Source: Alphaproteobacteria bacterium
Lineage (GTDB): Bacteria > Pseudomonadota > Alphaproteobacteria > Sphingomonadales > Sphingomonadaceae
NCBI GenBank assembly: GCA_003241875.1
Contig: QBLU01000016.1
Span: 1 to 37,711, forward strand
DNA: 37,711 bases
Reading direction: 5' to 3'
Below the pieces are notes generated by a model. The model was not told where the DNA came from and did not search any database. It was given only the letters and a program-made list of their open reading frames with translations. The translations under genes and the position numbers were made by a program. Below, one piece after another: positions 9,021 through 17,251 of this stretch (position 1 is the first letter of the stretch; each line of letters begins with the position of its first letter).

Positions 9021-9056
9021 GAGCCATGCCGGCTGCCTGCGCAGCCGGCATGGCTC
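9021..9056. repeat. 16-bp palindromic hairpin in divergent spacer
   Basis: Perfect 16-base arms (9021-9036, 9041-9056) around a four-base loop CTGC. It lies between the divergent exporter and kinase genes, where a terminator is not expected, 81 bases before the kinase start. Confidence 0.7.
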
Positions 9057-9136
9057 GGAACGTCAACCGGCATCGCGACTTTTACCTTCCTGAGGGGCGA
9101 CCGAGCGTCGTCCGATGAAGGAAGGAAGCGGCGGCG

Positions 9137-10525
9137 GTGACGGGTTCCAGCGACAACGGACACGCCAATCTGTTCGAAGTGATCGTCGAGAGTGCGACCG
9201 ATTTCGCCATCTTCACGACCGATGTGAACGGCGACGTCACATCCTGGAACATCGGCGCGACGCGGCTGCTCGGCTATGCCGAACCGGACATCCTCGGTCA
9301 TTCCGCCGACATCATCTTCACGCCCGAGGATCGTGCCGCCGATGTGCCCGCCGATGAGCGGATGCGGGCCCGGCGCGACGGCCGTGCGGCGGACGATCGC
9401 TGGCACCAGCGCCAGGATGGATCGCAGTTCTGGGCGTCGGGCCTGCTGATGCCGCTGGCCAACGCCGCCGACGGCTTCGTCAAGATCGCCCGCGATCGCA
9501 CCGAAAACTTCGAAGCCGTCGAACGATTGCGCGAGAACGAGGAACGGTTTCGATTGCTGGCGACGAGCATTCCGCAGCTCGTGTTCCGCACCCGGCCCGA
9601 TGGCGACCGCACCTGGGGCAGCCCGCAATGGGTGGATTTCACCGGGCTCGATCTCGAGCACAGCCTGGGATCGGGCTGGATGGATGCCGTCCATCCCGAA
9701 GACCGCCAGATGACCCGCACCGGCTGGGAGGCGGCACGGGCCAGCGGTGAATATCATGTCGAGCACCGGATCCGCCGCGCGACCGACGGTGCCTATCGCT
9801 GGCACCAGACCCGGGCGCGGCCCGTCGACCCGACGAAACCCGAAACCTTCGACTGGGTCGGCACGATGACCGACATCGACAATTTGCGCAGCCTCAAGGA
9901 CCGCCAGCAGGTGATGATGGCCGAACTGCAGCACCGCACCCGCAACCTGCTCGCCGTCGTGCAGTCGATCGCCACCCAGACCATCCGCACCAGCCCGTCG
10001 GTCGAAGACTTCGGCCGCGAGTTTTCCGGCCGCCTGCGGTCGCTGTCGCGGGTGCAGAGCGTGCTGGTCAGCGCCGATCATGGCGACATCGACCTGCGCG
10101 CGCTGGTCACCGCCGAGATCGAGGCCCATGCCGAGCACGGCGTCGGCGCCGGTAAGATCAGCATCGATGGCCCCGCGGTGGCGCTGCCGGCGATCTCGGC
10201 CCAGGCCTTTGGGCTGGCCCTCCACGAACTGGCGACCAACGCCGTCAAATACGGCGCCATCGCCCAGCCGGCAGGCCGGCTGGCGGTGACCTGGCAGGTC
10301 GAGACCGCCGACCCGCCGCGCGTGGTGCTGCACTGGCACGAATCGGGCGTGGAAATGCCGCCGGCCGACGCTGCCACCCGCCGCGGCTATGGCACCGAGC
10401 TCATCGAGCGGGCGCTGCCCTATCAGTTGCGCGCCGAGACCCGGCTGGAGTTCCGGCCCGACGGGGTGTTCTGCGCCATCGCCGTCCCGCTTGCCACCGC
10501 CGAGGGAGAGCGCTCCGATGACTGA
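9137..10525 (+). CDS. PAS-PAS HWE-family sensor histidine kinase
   Basis: A 462-residue soluble kinase. Residues about 12-125 form a first PAS domain (DFAIFTTDVNGDVTSWNIGA), and 133-255 a second of the PAS_3 type (QLVFRTRPDGDRTWGS, with WMDAVHPEDR). The phosphoacceptor is His266 in AELQHRTRNLLAVVQS, and the N-box is HELATNAVKYGA, both typical of the HWE/HisKA_2 group common in alphaproteobacteria. No membrane segment is seen, so it probably senses an internal or membrane-permeable signal such as redox, light or oxygen, though no cofactor-binding cysteine of the LOV type is visible. The start codon is GTG, with AAGGAAG eight bases upstream. It overlaps the response regulator gene by eight bases. 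Confidence 0.93.
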   Translation: MTGSSDNGHANLFEVIVESATDFAIFTTDVNGDVTSWNIGATRLLGYAEPDILGHSADIIFTPEDRAADVPADERMRARRDGRAADDRWHQRQDGSQFWASGLLMPLANAADGFVKIARDRTENFEAVERLRENEERFRLLATSIPQLVFRTRPDGDRTWGSPQWVDFTGLDLEHSLGSGWMDAVHPEDRQMTRTGWEAARASGEYHVEHRIRRATDGAYRWHQTRARPVDPTKPETFDWVGTMTDIDNLRSLKDRQQVMMAELQHRTRNLLAVVQSIATQTIRTSPSVEDFGREFSGRLRSLSRVQSVLVSADHGDIDLRALVTAEIEAHAEHGVGAGKISIDGPAVALPAISAQAFGLALHELATNAVKYGAIAQPAGRLAVTWQVETADPPRVVLHWHESGVEMPPADAATRRGYGTELIERALPYQLRAETRLEFRPDGVFCAIAVPLATAEGERSDD

Positions 10526-10892
10526 ACCGGGCGCTTTGCGGCGACGCATCCTGGTCGTGGAGGATGAATATGTCATCGCCATGGACCTGGCGCTGGAACT
10601 GGAAGAGCTCGGCTTCGAAGTCGTCGGGCCGGCGGGGTCGGTCAGCGAGGCGCTGGCGCTGGTCGACCGCGGCGACCGGCTCGACGGCGCCATCCTCGAC
10701 GTCAATTTGCGCAACGAACGCGTCTACCCGGTCGCCGATGCGCTGGCGGCGCGGGGGGTGCGTTTCGTCTTTGCCAGCGGCTATGACGCTCGGCTGATGC
10801 CCGACGCCTATGCCGATGTGCCGCGTTGTGGAAAGCCGATTGATCGCGCGGTGATCGTGCGATTCCTCGGCCGCGAGGCGCCGGCCGGCTAG
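10518..10892 (+). CDS. Single-domain response regulator
   Basis: A 124-residue protein consisting only of a receiver domain. The acidic pair is in LVVEDEYVIAMDL, the phosphoacceptor Asp in GAILDVNLRNE, the Ser switch residue in VFASGYD and the conserved Lys in CGKPID. There is no output domain, so it must act through another protein or as a phosphate shuttle. It overlaps the upstream kinase gene by eight bases and is clearly its partner. Pairs of an HWE kinase and a stand-alone receiver are common in alphaproteobacteria, often feeding the general stress response, but no phyR, nepR or ecfG gene is present here. Confidence 0.92.
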   Translation: MTEPGALRRRILVVEDEYVIAMDLALELEELGFEVVGPAGSVSEALALVDRGDRLDGAILDVNLRNERVYPVADALAARGVRFVFASGYDARLMPDAYADVPRCGKPIDRAVIVRFLGREAPAG

Positions 10893-10925
10893 CGTGGATT
10901 GCAGTTTGGTTGAACCAGAAGGCTG

Positions 10926-10958
10926 GCTCAGCCTGAGCGGACCAGATTGAATGCAATC
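10926..10958. terminator. Hairpins between convergent genes, with partial repeat copy
   Basis: GCTCA/TGAGC around GCC (10926-10938) is followed by GATTG/CAATC around AATG (10945-10958). The stretch GCTCAGCCTGAGCGG (10926-10940) also occurs in the large inverted repeat at 33027-33108, so this looks like a degenerate copy of that family. It lies between the 3' ends of the response regulator gene and dnaA. Confidence 0.45.
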
Positions 10959-10981
10959 AACTCTGGCGACGCCGTCTGGGT

Positions 10982-12436
10982 TCAGGCGTCGAGCAGCCGC
11001 GTCAGGTGCACGACATCCGCATCGATCTCGCGGTCGGCGGCGCGCAGCTCGTCGATGCGCTTGACCGCGTGCATTACCGTCGTGTGGTCGCGACCACCGA
11101 AGCGGCGCCCGATCTCGGGCAGCGACCGCGGTGTCAGCTTCTTGGCAAGGTACATCGCCACCTGGCGCGGCCGTGCGACTTCGCGCGCCCGTCGCGCCGA
11201 CAGCAGGTCCGACAGCTTCAGATGGTAATAGTCGGCGACCTTCCTCTGGATCTCGTCGATGGTCAGCTTCTTCTCGTGGCAGCGCAGCAGGTCGGCCAGC
11301 GTCTCGCGGGTGAATTCGAGCGTTACGGGCACATTGACCAGCGCCGCATAGGCGACGACGCGGTTGAGCGCGCCTTCGAGTTCGCGGACGTTGGCGGTGA
11401 TCTTGCGCGCCAGGAACTCGACGACCTCGTCGGGGACGACGATGTTCTGCGTCATCCCCGCCAGCTTGGCGTGGAGGATGTTGAGCCGCAGTTCATAATC
11501 CGCCGGGTTGATGTCGGCGACGAGGCCCCAGGCCATGCGGCTGAGGATGCGTTCCTGGATGCCCTCGAGGTTCTGCGGCGAGCGGTCGGCGGTGATCACC
11601 AGGCGCTTTCCGGCGCTGATGATCTCGTTCATCGTGTGGAAGAATTCTTCCTGCGTCGATTCCTTGCCGGCGATGAACTGGACATCGTCGATCATCAGCA
11701 GGTCGACCGAGCGCAAGCGCTGCTTGAAGGCGATGGTGTCCTTGGCGCGCAGCGCGGCGAGGAATTCGACCATGAACTTTTCGGCCGACATATAGGCAAC
11801 GCGCGCGTCGGGCTGGCCCTGCAGGAAGGCGTTGCCGATGGCGTGCATCAGGTGGGTCTTGCCCAGCCCGGTGGTGCCGTGGAGGAACAGCGGGTTGAAA
11901 CCGATCGGCCCCGGCTCGGCGACGGCCTGGGCAGCGTTATAGGCGAGCTCGTTCGACTTGCCGACGATGAAGCTGTCGAAGGTATAGCGGTTTTCGACCG
12001 GCAGGCTGATCGCCACCCCGCCCGGCTGCGGTGCCGGCGCCATCGGCATCGCGGCCGGCGTGCCGGCGACGCTGCCGACCCCCAGACCGGGCTGGACGAT
12101 GACCGCGACCTGCCGGGTGCCCGGCCGCTGGGCAGCCCAATGGGCGCGCAGCCGGTCGGCATAATGCGAGCCGATCCAGTCGGCGAGAAAGGCGCTCGGC
12201 GCTGCCAGGCGCACCTGGTCGCCATCGCCGGCGATCAGCGCCAGCGGCGCCAGCCAGGTATCGAAATTGCGGGTTCCAGCCTCGATGCGCAGCGCCTCGC
12301 GGACGCGCGCCCAGGCGGCAACATCCTCGGGGGCCGCGACCGGGCCGCGCGGACCCGCCAGCGACCAGGCGCCGCCGCGATCGGCAGGCCGATGCGCAGG
12401 CGCTGCCGATGCTGCCGAGAATGCCGATGAAGCCAC
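10982..12436 (-). CDS. dnaA: Chromosomal replication initiator DnaA
   Basis: A 484-residue AAA+ ATPase that binds DnaA boxes and opens the replication origin. Domain I is recognisable around WARVREALR...FDTWLAPL, followed by a Pro/Ala-rich linker (about 120-142), then Walker A GTTGLGKT (187-194), Walker [10 protein letters not shown] (246-254) and the C-terminal DNA-binding signature [15 protein letters not shown]. The start codon is GTG (12434-12436), with GGGGAGG about ten bases upstream. It is followed on the same strand by nothing, and preceded at a distance of 760 bases by rpsT, a common alphaproteobacterial arrangement. The long upstream region with clustered GANTC sites may control its transcription. 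Confidence 0.98.
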   Translation of the reverse strand: MASSAFSAASAAPAHRPADRGGAWSLAGPRGPVAAPEDVAAWARVREALRIEAGTRNFDTWLAPLALIAGDGDQVRLAAPSAFLADWIGSHYADRLRAHWAAQRPGTRQVAVIVQPGLGVGSVAGTPAAMPMAPAPQPGGVAISLPVENRYTFDSFIVGKSNELAYNAAQAVAEPGPIGFNPLFLHGTTGLGKTHLMHAIGNAFLQGQPDARVAYMSAEKFMVEFLAALRAKDTIAFKQRLRSVDLLMIDDVQFIAGKESTQEEFFHTMNEIISAGKRLVITADRSPQNLEGIQERILSRMAWGLVADINPADYELRLNILHAKLAGMTQNIVVPDEVVEFLARKITANVRELEGALNRVVAYAALVNVPVTLEFTRETLADLLRCHEKKLTIDEIQRKVADYYHLKLSDLLSARRAREVARPRQVAMYLAKKLTPRSLPEIGRRFGGRDHTTVMHAVKRIDELRAADREIDADVVHLTRLLDA

Positions 12437-13159
12437 GAACCGCTACCTCCCCAATCGCCCGCCGATTTCCGGCGTGCTGATGACCGTTAAAGTTCCCGGC
12501 CGGTCACGGGCTGGGCCCGGGATCGATCAGGAAACACGTGACACGTCACCGCCCCCGGTGCGGATCGCACCCCGGGCAGCCGGCGTCCCCGGTCCGTCCG
12601 ACAGGCCCTGCGCAAAGGGCAAAAGCTCTCCCGAACGCGGCAAAGGCCACGCGCGAGGCTGAACAGGTCTGTCGATCGGGCCGATGGACGCAAGACCTGC
12701 GCCGAAGCCACGAAACCGGGGCCAGATAAGCAATCGCAGCGCTGCCAAGCAAGCGACAGAATTACCGCAGAACTGAAATATTTCCGTTGACACGCATTAC
12801 GGCCAATTCGCCTCCGGACAGTCGCCCAAGGCAAGCAACGCCCTGAAATTCTGTGACATCTTCATTACGGCAATGTGACGGGCGACCCCGATTCTGAACC
12901 AACCCCTTGATTCGCAATGTAGCAAATCGTTAACGCCGGGCGCCGATTCGGCACTTGTCGTTACGGAATCGTTATCAGCCTCGATGCGGAGCGGCCGCGG
13001 TGTCGGGCAAAACCCGGCCGGGGCGGCAACATCAGCCGAAACGGCCGGCAGCGCGGCAGCGAATCGGCCCAAACCGATCAAGACCGACGGCAGAAGCACC
13101 TTCCGGCCCTCAAAACGCAATCCGGCGCAGGCTTGGCGCCCACGCCGGATCGTTTCGTT
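12437..13159 (-). promoter_or_regulatory. Long dnaA upstream region with GANTC cluster
   Basis: This gene-free stretch separates rpsT and dnaA. GANTC sites, the target of the CcrM methylase in many alphaproteobacteria, lie at 12890, 12909, 12945, 12966 and 13061. Small hairpins occur at 12538-12549 (GTGAC/GTCAC) and 12557-12571 (GGTGCG/CGCACC). I saw no consensus DnaA box (TTATCCACA), only partial matches such as TTATCAG near 12972, so an origin is not supported. The part from about 12840 to 12975 is visibly richer in A and T than its surroundings. No protein-coding gene is convincing here. Confidence 0.5.
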
Positions 13160-13187
13160 TGGTTAACACAAGGCGCCCGCGGGCGCC
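13160..13187 (-). terminator. rpsT terminator
   Basis: A 16-base palindrome GGCGCCCGCGGGCGCC (13172-13187) is followed on the minus strand by TTGTGTTAA. It begins ten bases after the rpsT stop codon, which fits an intrinsic terminator. Confidence 0.65.
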
Positions 13188-13196
13188 CCGTCGCTG

Positions 13197-13466
13197 TCAG
13201 GCCGGGGTCAGCGCCTTGGCGCGCTTGGCCAGACGCGAGATCTTGCGGGCGACGGTGTTCTTGTGAAGCACACCCTTCGACACGCCGCGCATCATTTCGG
13301 GCTGGGCCGCGGCGAGCGCGGCGGCAGCGGCGGCGGCGTCACCGCCGGCAATGGTCGATTCGACCTTCTTCACAAAGGTGCGGATGCGGCTGACGCGCGC
13401 CTTGTTGATCTCGGCGCGGCGGTCGTTGCGGCGGATGCGCTTTTCAGCCTGGGGCGTATTGGCCAT
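13197..13466 (-). CDS. rpsT: 30S ribosomal protein S20
   Basis: An 89-residue basic helical protein that binds 16S rRNA in the small subunit. The N-terminus [17 protein letters not shown] and the C-terminal [19 protein letters not shown] are characteristic. Start is the ATG at 13466 with AGGA upstream; a further in-frame start at 13514 would not match the family. It lies between mutM and dnaA on the same strand, its usual place in alphaproteobacteria, with a terminator directly after it. Confidence 0.98.
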   Translation of the reverse strand: MANTPQAEKRIRRNDRRAEINKARVSRIRTFVKKVESTIAGGDAAAAAAALAAAQPEMMRGVSKGVLHKNTVARKISRLAKRAKALTPA

Positions 13467-13584
13467 GGTCGTCCTATGAAACGGGTTCGGTTGCGTGTCG
13501 GTTTCCCGGCACATGACCGGAACGGCGTCGGGAAACCCAGCGCCGGAAGCCGTGCCGCATAGCCGCAGCGGGAGATTCGGTCAA

Positions 13585-14400
13585 CTACCGCTGGTCGTGC
13601 GCGCAAAAGAAGCTCGACCGCCCCGACTGGACGATTCGCGCGATCGGCGCTCCGCATTTGGGGCACGCCTCCCCTTCCCGCCCGTAAACGCAGAACGTCT
13701 TCTGGAAATAACCGAGCGTGCCGTCGGGGGCCGCATGGTCGCGCAACGACGAGCCGCCGGCACGGATGGCATCCATCAGCACCGCCGGCACCGCCTCGGC
13801 GAGCCGCTTCAGCTTTGTCGCGGGCACCTTGCCGCCGGCCCGCGCCGGGTGGATGCCGGCCTTGAACAGCGCCTCGCAGACATAGATGTTGCCAAGGCCG
13901 GCGACGATGCGCTGGTCGAGCAGCAGCGCCTTGGCGGGCGCCAGCCGGCCCCTGAACGCCGCCGCCAGCATCCCCGCGCCGAAGTCCGGCCCCAGCGGCT
14001 CCGGCCCGATGCCGGCGATGAGCGGATGGGCATCGACATCGGCGGTGGCGACAAGGTCGAGCGAGCCAAAGCGCCGCGCATCGTTGAACGCCACCACCCG
14101 GCCGTTGCCGGTCTCGAACACGACATGGTCGTGCTTGCCGATATCGTCGGGATCGACCCGCATCCGCCCCGACATGCCGAGGTGGAGAATCATCGTGTCG
14201 CCGCGATCGGTATCGACGAGGCCATATTTGGCGCGCCGCCGGCAGGCGATGACCGTGGCACCGGTCAACCGCTGGCCGAGCCCATCGGGGAACGGCCGAC
14301 GGAGATCGCCGCGATGCAGCGTCACCCGCGTGAAGCGCTCGCCGAGCCACACGGGCGCGAGCCCGCGCATGACAGTCTCGACTTCGGGGAGTTCGGGCAT
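13585..14400 (-). CDS. mutM: Formamidopyrimidine-DNA glycosylase
   Basis: A 271-residue base-excision repair enzyme that removes 8-oxoguanine and ring-opened purines and cleaves the strand. After removal of Met, the N-terminus PELPEVETV supplies the catalytic Pro1 and Glu2; LGMSGRM and KGRLAP-like RGRLAPAKALLLDQ follow. The C-terminal zinc finger has Cys in CVYGREGEACPKC and SFFC. Start is the ATG at 14400. The gene is preceded on the same strand by the SEL1-repeat gene, whose stop is only five bases upstream, so the two are probably cotranscribed. Confidence 0.97.
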   Translation of the reverse strand: MPELPEVETVMRGLAPVWLGERFTRVTLHRGDLRRPFPDGLGQRLTGATVIACRRRAKYGLVDTDRGDTMILHLGMSGRMRVDPDDIGKHDHVVFETGNGRVVAFNDARRFGSLDLVATADVDAHPLIAGIGPEPLGPDFGAGMLAAAFRGRLAPAKALLLDQRIVAGLGNIYVCEALFKAGIHPARAGGKVPATKLKRLAEAVPAVLMDAIRAGGSSLRDHAAPDGTLGYFQKTFCVYGREGEACPKCGAPIARIVQSGRSSFFCAHDQR

Positions 14401-14405
14401 TGCGG

Positions 14406-14834
14406 TCAGCGCCACAGCGCATATCGGCGCCAACGGCGCATTACCGCGTGGGGAAAGCGTTGGCGGAACTGGCGGAGTTCGTCGCGATCGTCGTCATCGA
14501 ATCGCGCCGCCTTAGCCAACCAGGAGCGATAGCCCCCCATATTGCCCTGATTACGATACATAACTGCAAGGTTATACATCGCGGTCTTGCTGCCTCGCGC
14601 AACTGCCCGGCGATACCACAGAATTCCAGCTGAAGGCGAATATATCGCTTCACGGTCATCTGTGTAGACGTTTCCGAGCTGATATTGCGCCTCGGCTACA
14701 CCTTGCGCGGCGAGCGACTGCCAGATCGGGAATGAGTCACCTGCCACCTTTCGCTGATCGATGGCATCGGCTCGCCGGATCATGCGCTCCTGTCGCTCGG
14801 TCCAAGACTTCGGAGACTTCATACGTTGCGACAT
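14406..14834 (-). CDS. SEL1-repeat protein
   Basis: A 142-residue protein with two or three SEL1-like repeats, seen in [31 protein letters not shown] and [20 protein letters not shown]. Such repeats form TPR-like superhelices for protein binding; the partner is unknown. The termini are rich in Arg and charged residues, and no signal peptide is present. Start could be the ATG at 14834 or 14822; neither has a good ribosome binding site. Sampled stretches (14521-14580 and 14641-14700) are about 47 to 50 percent GC, clearly below the flanking mutM and ubiE genes, which suggests later insertion between these two usually adjacent genes. Confidence 0.75.
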   Translation of the reverse strand: MSQRMKSPKSWTERQERMIRRADAIDQRKVAGDSFPIWQSLAAQGVAEAQYQLGNVYTDDREAIYSPSAGILWYRRAVARGSKTAMYNLAVMYRNQGNMGGYRSWLAKAARFDDDDRDELRQFRQRFPHAVMRRWRRYALWR

Positions 14835-14879
14835 ACGGCGGGTTTGCGGTGCCGCCAAGGGGAGGCTAGGACGCACCAC

Positions 14880-15623
14880 ATGAACGACAGCACAGCAGAA
14901 ACCGTCAGCTTCGGCTATGAAGACGTGGCGCCCGCCGAAAAGACCCGCCGTGTCGGCGAGGTCTTTGCCTCCGTCGCCAGGCGATACGACATCATGAACG
15001 ACCTGATGTCGGCGGGCATGCACCGCGTCTGGAAGGACGATTTCGTCCGCGCCCTGAAACCGCGCGCCGGCGAGCATATCCTCGACATGGCCGGCGGCAC
15101 CGGCGACATCGCCTTTCGCATCGAGAAATCGGGCGCCGATGTCACCGTCGCCGACATCAACCCCGACATGCTCGCCGTCGGCATCGAGCGCGCCGCCAAA
15201 AAGGGCATCACCTCGATGATCTGGCGCGAGGAAAATGCCGAGGGCCTGTCGTTCCCCGATCGCAGCTTCGACGGCTACACGATCGCTTTCGGCATCCGCA
15301 ACGTCACCGACATCCCGGCGGCGCTGAAGGAAGCCCATCGCGTGCTGAAATTCGGCGGGCGCTTCTTCTGCCTCGAATTCTCGACCACCGAATGGCCGGG
15401 CTTCGGCGAGCTGTACGATGTCTATTCCGACAAGCTGGTCCCGCAAATCGGCAAATATGTGGCGCGTGACGAAGCCAGCTATCGTTACCTGATCGAATCG
15501 ATCCGGCGTTTCCCGAAGATGCCCGATTTCGCAGCGATGATCGAGACGGCCGGCTTTCGGAACGTCAAATACCGCCCCATCCTGGGCGGAGCGGTCGCGA
15601 TGCATTCGGGCTGGAAGATCTAG
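14880..15623 (+). CDS. ubiE: Ubiquinone/menaquinone biosynthesis C-methyltransferase
   Basis: A 247-residue SAM-dependent methyltransferase acting on the ubiquinone (and, where present, menaquinone) precursor ring. Family stretches include [37 protein letters not shown], the SAM-binding [11 protein letters not shown] near residue 70, AFGIRNVTD and the C-terminal [12 protein letters not shown]. Start is the ATG at 14880, with GGAGG about 14 bases upstream and AGG nearer; an earlier in-frame start at 14826 would overlap the SEL1 gene. It is followed by ubiB after 44 bases, forming the standard ubiE-ubiB operon. Confidence 0.97.
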   Translation: MNDSTAETVSFGYEDVAPAEKTRRVGEVFASVARRYDIMNDLMSAGMHRVWKDDFVRALKPRAGEHILDMAGGTGDIAFRIEKSGADVTVADINPDMLAVGIERAAKKGITSMIWREENAEGLSFPDRSFDGYTIAFGIRNVTDIPAALKEAHRVLKFGGRFFCLEFSTTEWPGFGELYDVYSDKLVPQIGKYVARDEASYRYLIESIRRFPKMPDFAAMIETAGFRNVKYRPILGGAVAMHSGWKI

Positions 15624-15641
15624 GTGGCCACCCTTTACTTT

Positions 15642-15662
15642 CCTCCCCCCTCGAGGGGGAGG
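15642..15662 (+). repeat. C/G-rich palindromic repeat, copy 3, overlapping ubiB ribosome binding site
   Basis: Arms CCTCCCCC and GGGGGAGG around a five-base loop CTCGA, the same layout as the copies at 1, 6545 and 34980. The right arm plus AAGG is the only plausible Shine-Dalgarno sequence for ubiB, whose ATG is at 15668. Confidence 0.75.
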
Positions 15663-15667
15663 AAGGC

Positions 15668-17209
15668 ATGACCGCCACCGTCACCCATCTCTGGCGGATG
15701 CTCGTCTGGGGGCGCCGCCTCGCCCGCCATGGCGCGCTGCGGCCGTTCGAGACGCCCAAGGCGCCCTTTGCCATCCGCGCCGTCGCGCGCGTCGCCCGCA
15801 TCGGCACCGGCGCGCCCGAGACGCCCGATTTCGCCGCCGGCCTCGCGGCCGTGGGGCCCGCCGCGGTCAAGCTCGGCCAGGCGCTCGCCACCCGCCCCGA
15901 CCTCATCGGGCTGGAGGCGGCGACCGATCTCGTCCGGCTGCAGGATTCGCTGCCACCGCTGCCCTTTGCCGAAATGGAGGCCGTGCTCAACGCCAGCTAT
16001 GCCAACGGCAGCTGGCGCGACCGCTTCACCTCGATCGACGAAGTCGCCGTCGGCGCCGCCTCGATGGCGCAGGTCCATCGCGGCGTCACCACCGACGGCC
16101 GCCAGGTCGCCATCAAGATGCTGCGCCCGGGCATCGAGGCCCGGCTAGCCGACGCCATCGACACCTATGAATGGGCGGCCGGGCACATCGAGCTGCTCGG
16201 CGGCGAGTTCGCCCGGCTGCGCCCCCGCGCCGTCATCGCCACCTTCAAGAGCTGGACCGAAGCCGAGCTCGACCTGCGCCGCGAGGCCTCCAACGCCTCC
16301 GAACTGGCCGAGGCCGTGCTCGGCGAGCCCGATTTCGTCGTCCCCGGCATCGACTGGGCGCGATCGTCGCGGCGCGTTCTGGTCATCGACTGGATCGCCG
16401 GCATCAAGATGGGCGACACCGCCGCGCTGGCCGCGCTCGACTTCGACCGCCGCAAGCTCGCCGAGGTGCTCGTCCACGGCTTCCTCGCCCAGGCCATCGC
16501 CAACGGCTTTTTCCACGCCGACATGCACCAGGGCAATCTGTTCGTCATCCCGCCGACGGAACACCATGGCGCGCGCCTCGGCGTCATCGATTTCGGCATC
16601 ATGGGCCGCATCAACCGGCGCGCCCGCATGTATCTCGCCGAAATTCTCTACGGCCTCGTCACCGGCAACTACAAGCGCGTCGCCGAGATCCATTTCGAGG
16701 CCGGCTATGTGCCGCCGCACCACAGCGTCGGCGCCTTTGCCACGGCCCTGCGCGCCGTCGGCGAGCCGATCCGCGGCAAGCGCGCCAAGGACGTCAACAT
16801 CACGCAGCTGCTCGACGGGCTGTTCGGCATCACCCGCAGCTTCGACATGGCGGTGCAGCCGCACCTGCTGCTGCTGCAAAAGACCATGGTGATGGTCGAA
16901 GGCGTCGCGTTGACGCTCGATCCCCAGGTCAACATGTGGGAAGTCGCCGAACCCTATGTCCGCGACTGGGTTCGCGACGAGATGGGCCCGGAAGCCATCA
17001 TCGCCGATGCCATCGTCGAGAACACGCGCACCTTGGGCCAACTCCCGCGCCTGCTGCGGCAATGGGTGGCGGCCAACCCCATTCCCGGCGCCGCGCCCGA
17101 AGGCCCGCCGCTGCCGCCGCTGCCCGTCCGCCGCACCGCCCGCTGGTCGACAGGGTGGGTGGTGCTGGCATCGGGGCTGGGCGCAGCGGCGGTCTGGCTG
17201 CTGCAATAA
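15668..17209 (+). CDS. ubiB: Ubiquinone biosynthesis ATPase/kinase-like protein UbiB
   Basis: A 513-residue atypical kinase-like protein (ABC1/ADCK family) required for ubiquinone synthesis at the membrane. The motif KLGQALATRPDLIG matches the family's KxGQ motif; the nucleotide-binding region reads VGAASMAQVHRGV...VAIKMLRPG, followed by GFFHADMHQGNLF (catalytic-loop-like) and GVIDFGIMGR (DFG-like). A C-terminal hydrophobic segment, WVVLASGLGAAAVWLL, anchors it. Translation starts at the ATG at 15668, with GGGGGAGGAAGG supplied by a palindromic repeat. It ends the ubiE-ubiB operon. Confidence 0.95.
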   Translation: MTATVTHLWRMLVWGRRLARHGALRPFETPKAPFAIRAVARVARIGTGAPETPDFAAGLAAVGPAAVKLGQALATRPDLIGLEAATDLVRLQDSLPPLPFAEMEAVLNASYANGSWRDRFTSIDEVAVGAASMAQVHRGVTTDGRQVAIKMLRPGIEARLADAIDTYEWAAGHIELLGGEFARLRPRAVIATFKSWTEAELDLRREASNASELAEAVLGEPDFVVPGIDWARSSRRVLVIDWIAGIKMGDTAALAALDFDRRKLAEVLVHGFLAQAIANGFFHADMHQGNLFVIPPTEHHGARLGVIDFGIMGRINRRARMYLAEILYGLVTGNYKRVAEIHFEAGYVPPHHSVGAFATALRAVGEPIRGKRAKDVNITQLLDGLFGITRSFDMAVQPHLLLLQKTMVMVEGVALTLDPQVNMWEVAEPYVRDWVRDEMGPEAIIADAIVENTRTLGQLPRLLRQWVAANPIPGAAPEGPPLPPLPVRRTARWSTGWVVLASGLGAAAVWLLQ

Positions 17210-17222
17210 GGGCCTCCGGCGG

Positions 17223-17241
17223 CCGGGGCCTGAGGCCCCGG
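17223..17241. terminator. Bidirectional terminator hairpin
   Basis: Perfect eight-base arms CCGGGGCC/GGCCCCGG around TGA, in the 42-base space between the convergent ubiB and OmpA-fusion genes. There is no clear T-run. Confidence 0.55.
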
Positions 17242-17251
17242 ACCCCCATTG

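Noticed and set aside
9057-9081. EcfG-type stress promoter before the HWE kinase gene
   Set aside because: GGAAC is present at 9057-9061, but the expected CGTT at the right distance is not; the match is too poor.
12797-13120. Possible 107-residue minus-strand gene upstream of dnaA
   Set aside because: It has no recognisable domain, low-complexity arrangement and no ribosome binding site that stands out; it overlaps the GANTC cluster.
12437-13196. Replication origin next to dnaA
   Set aside because: No consensus DnaA boxes were found, only partial matches, and in this group the origin is often elsewhere. The region is better described as a long regulatory upstream region.
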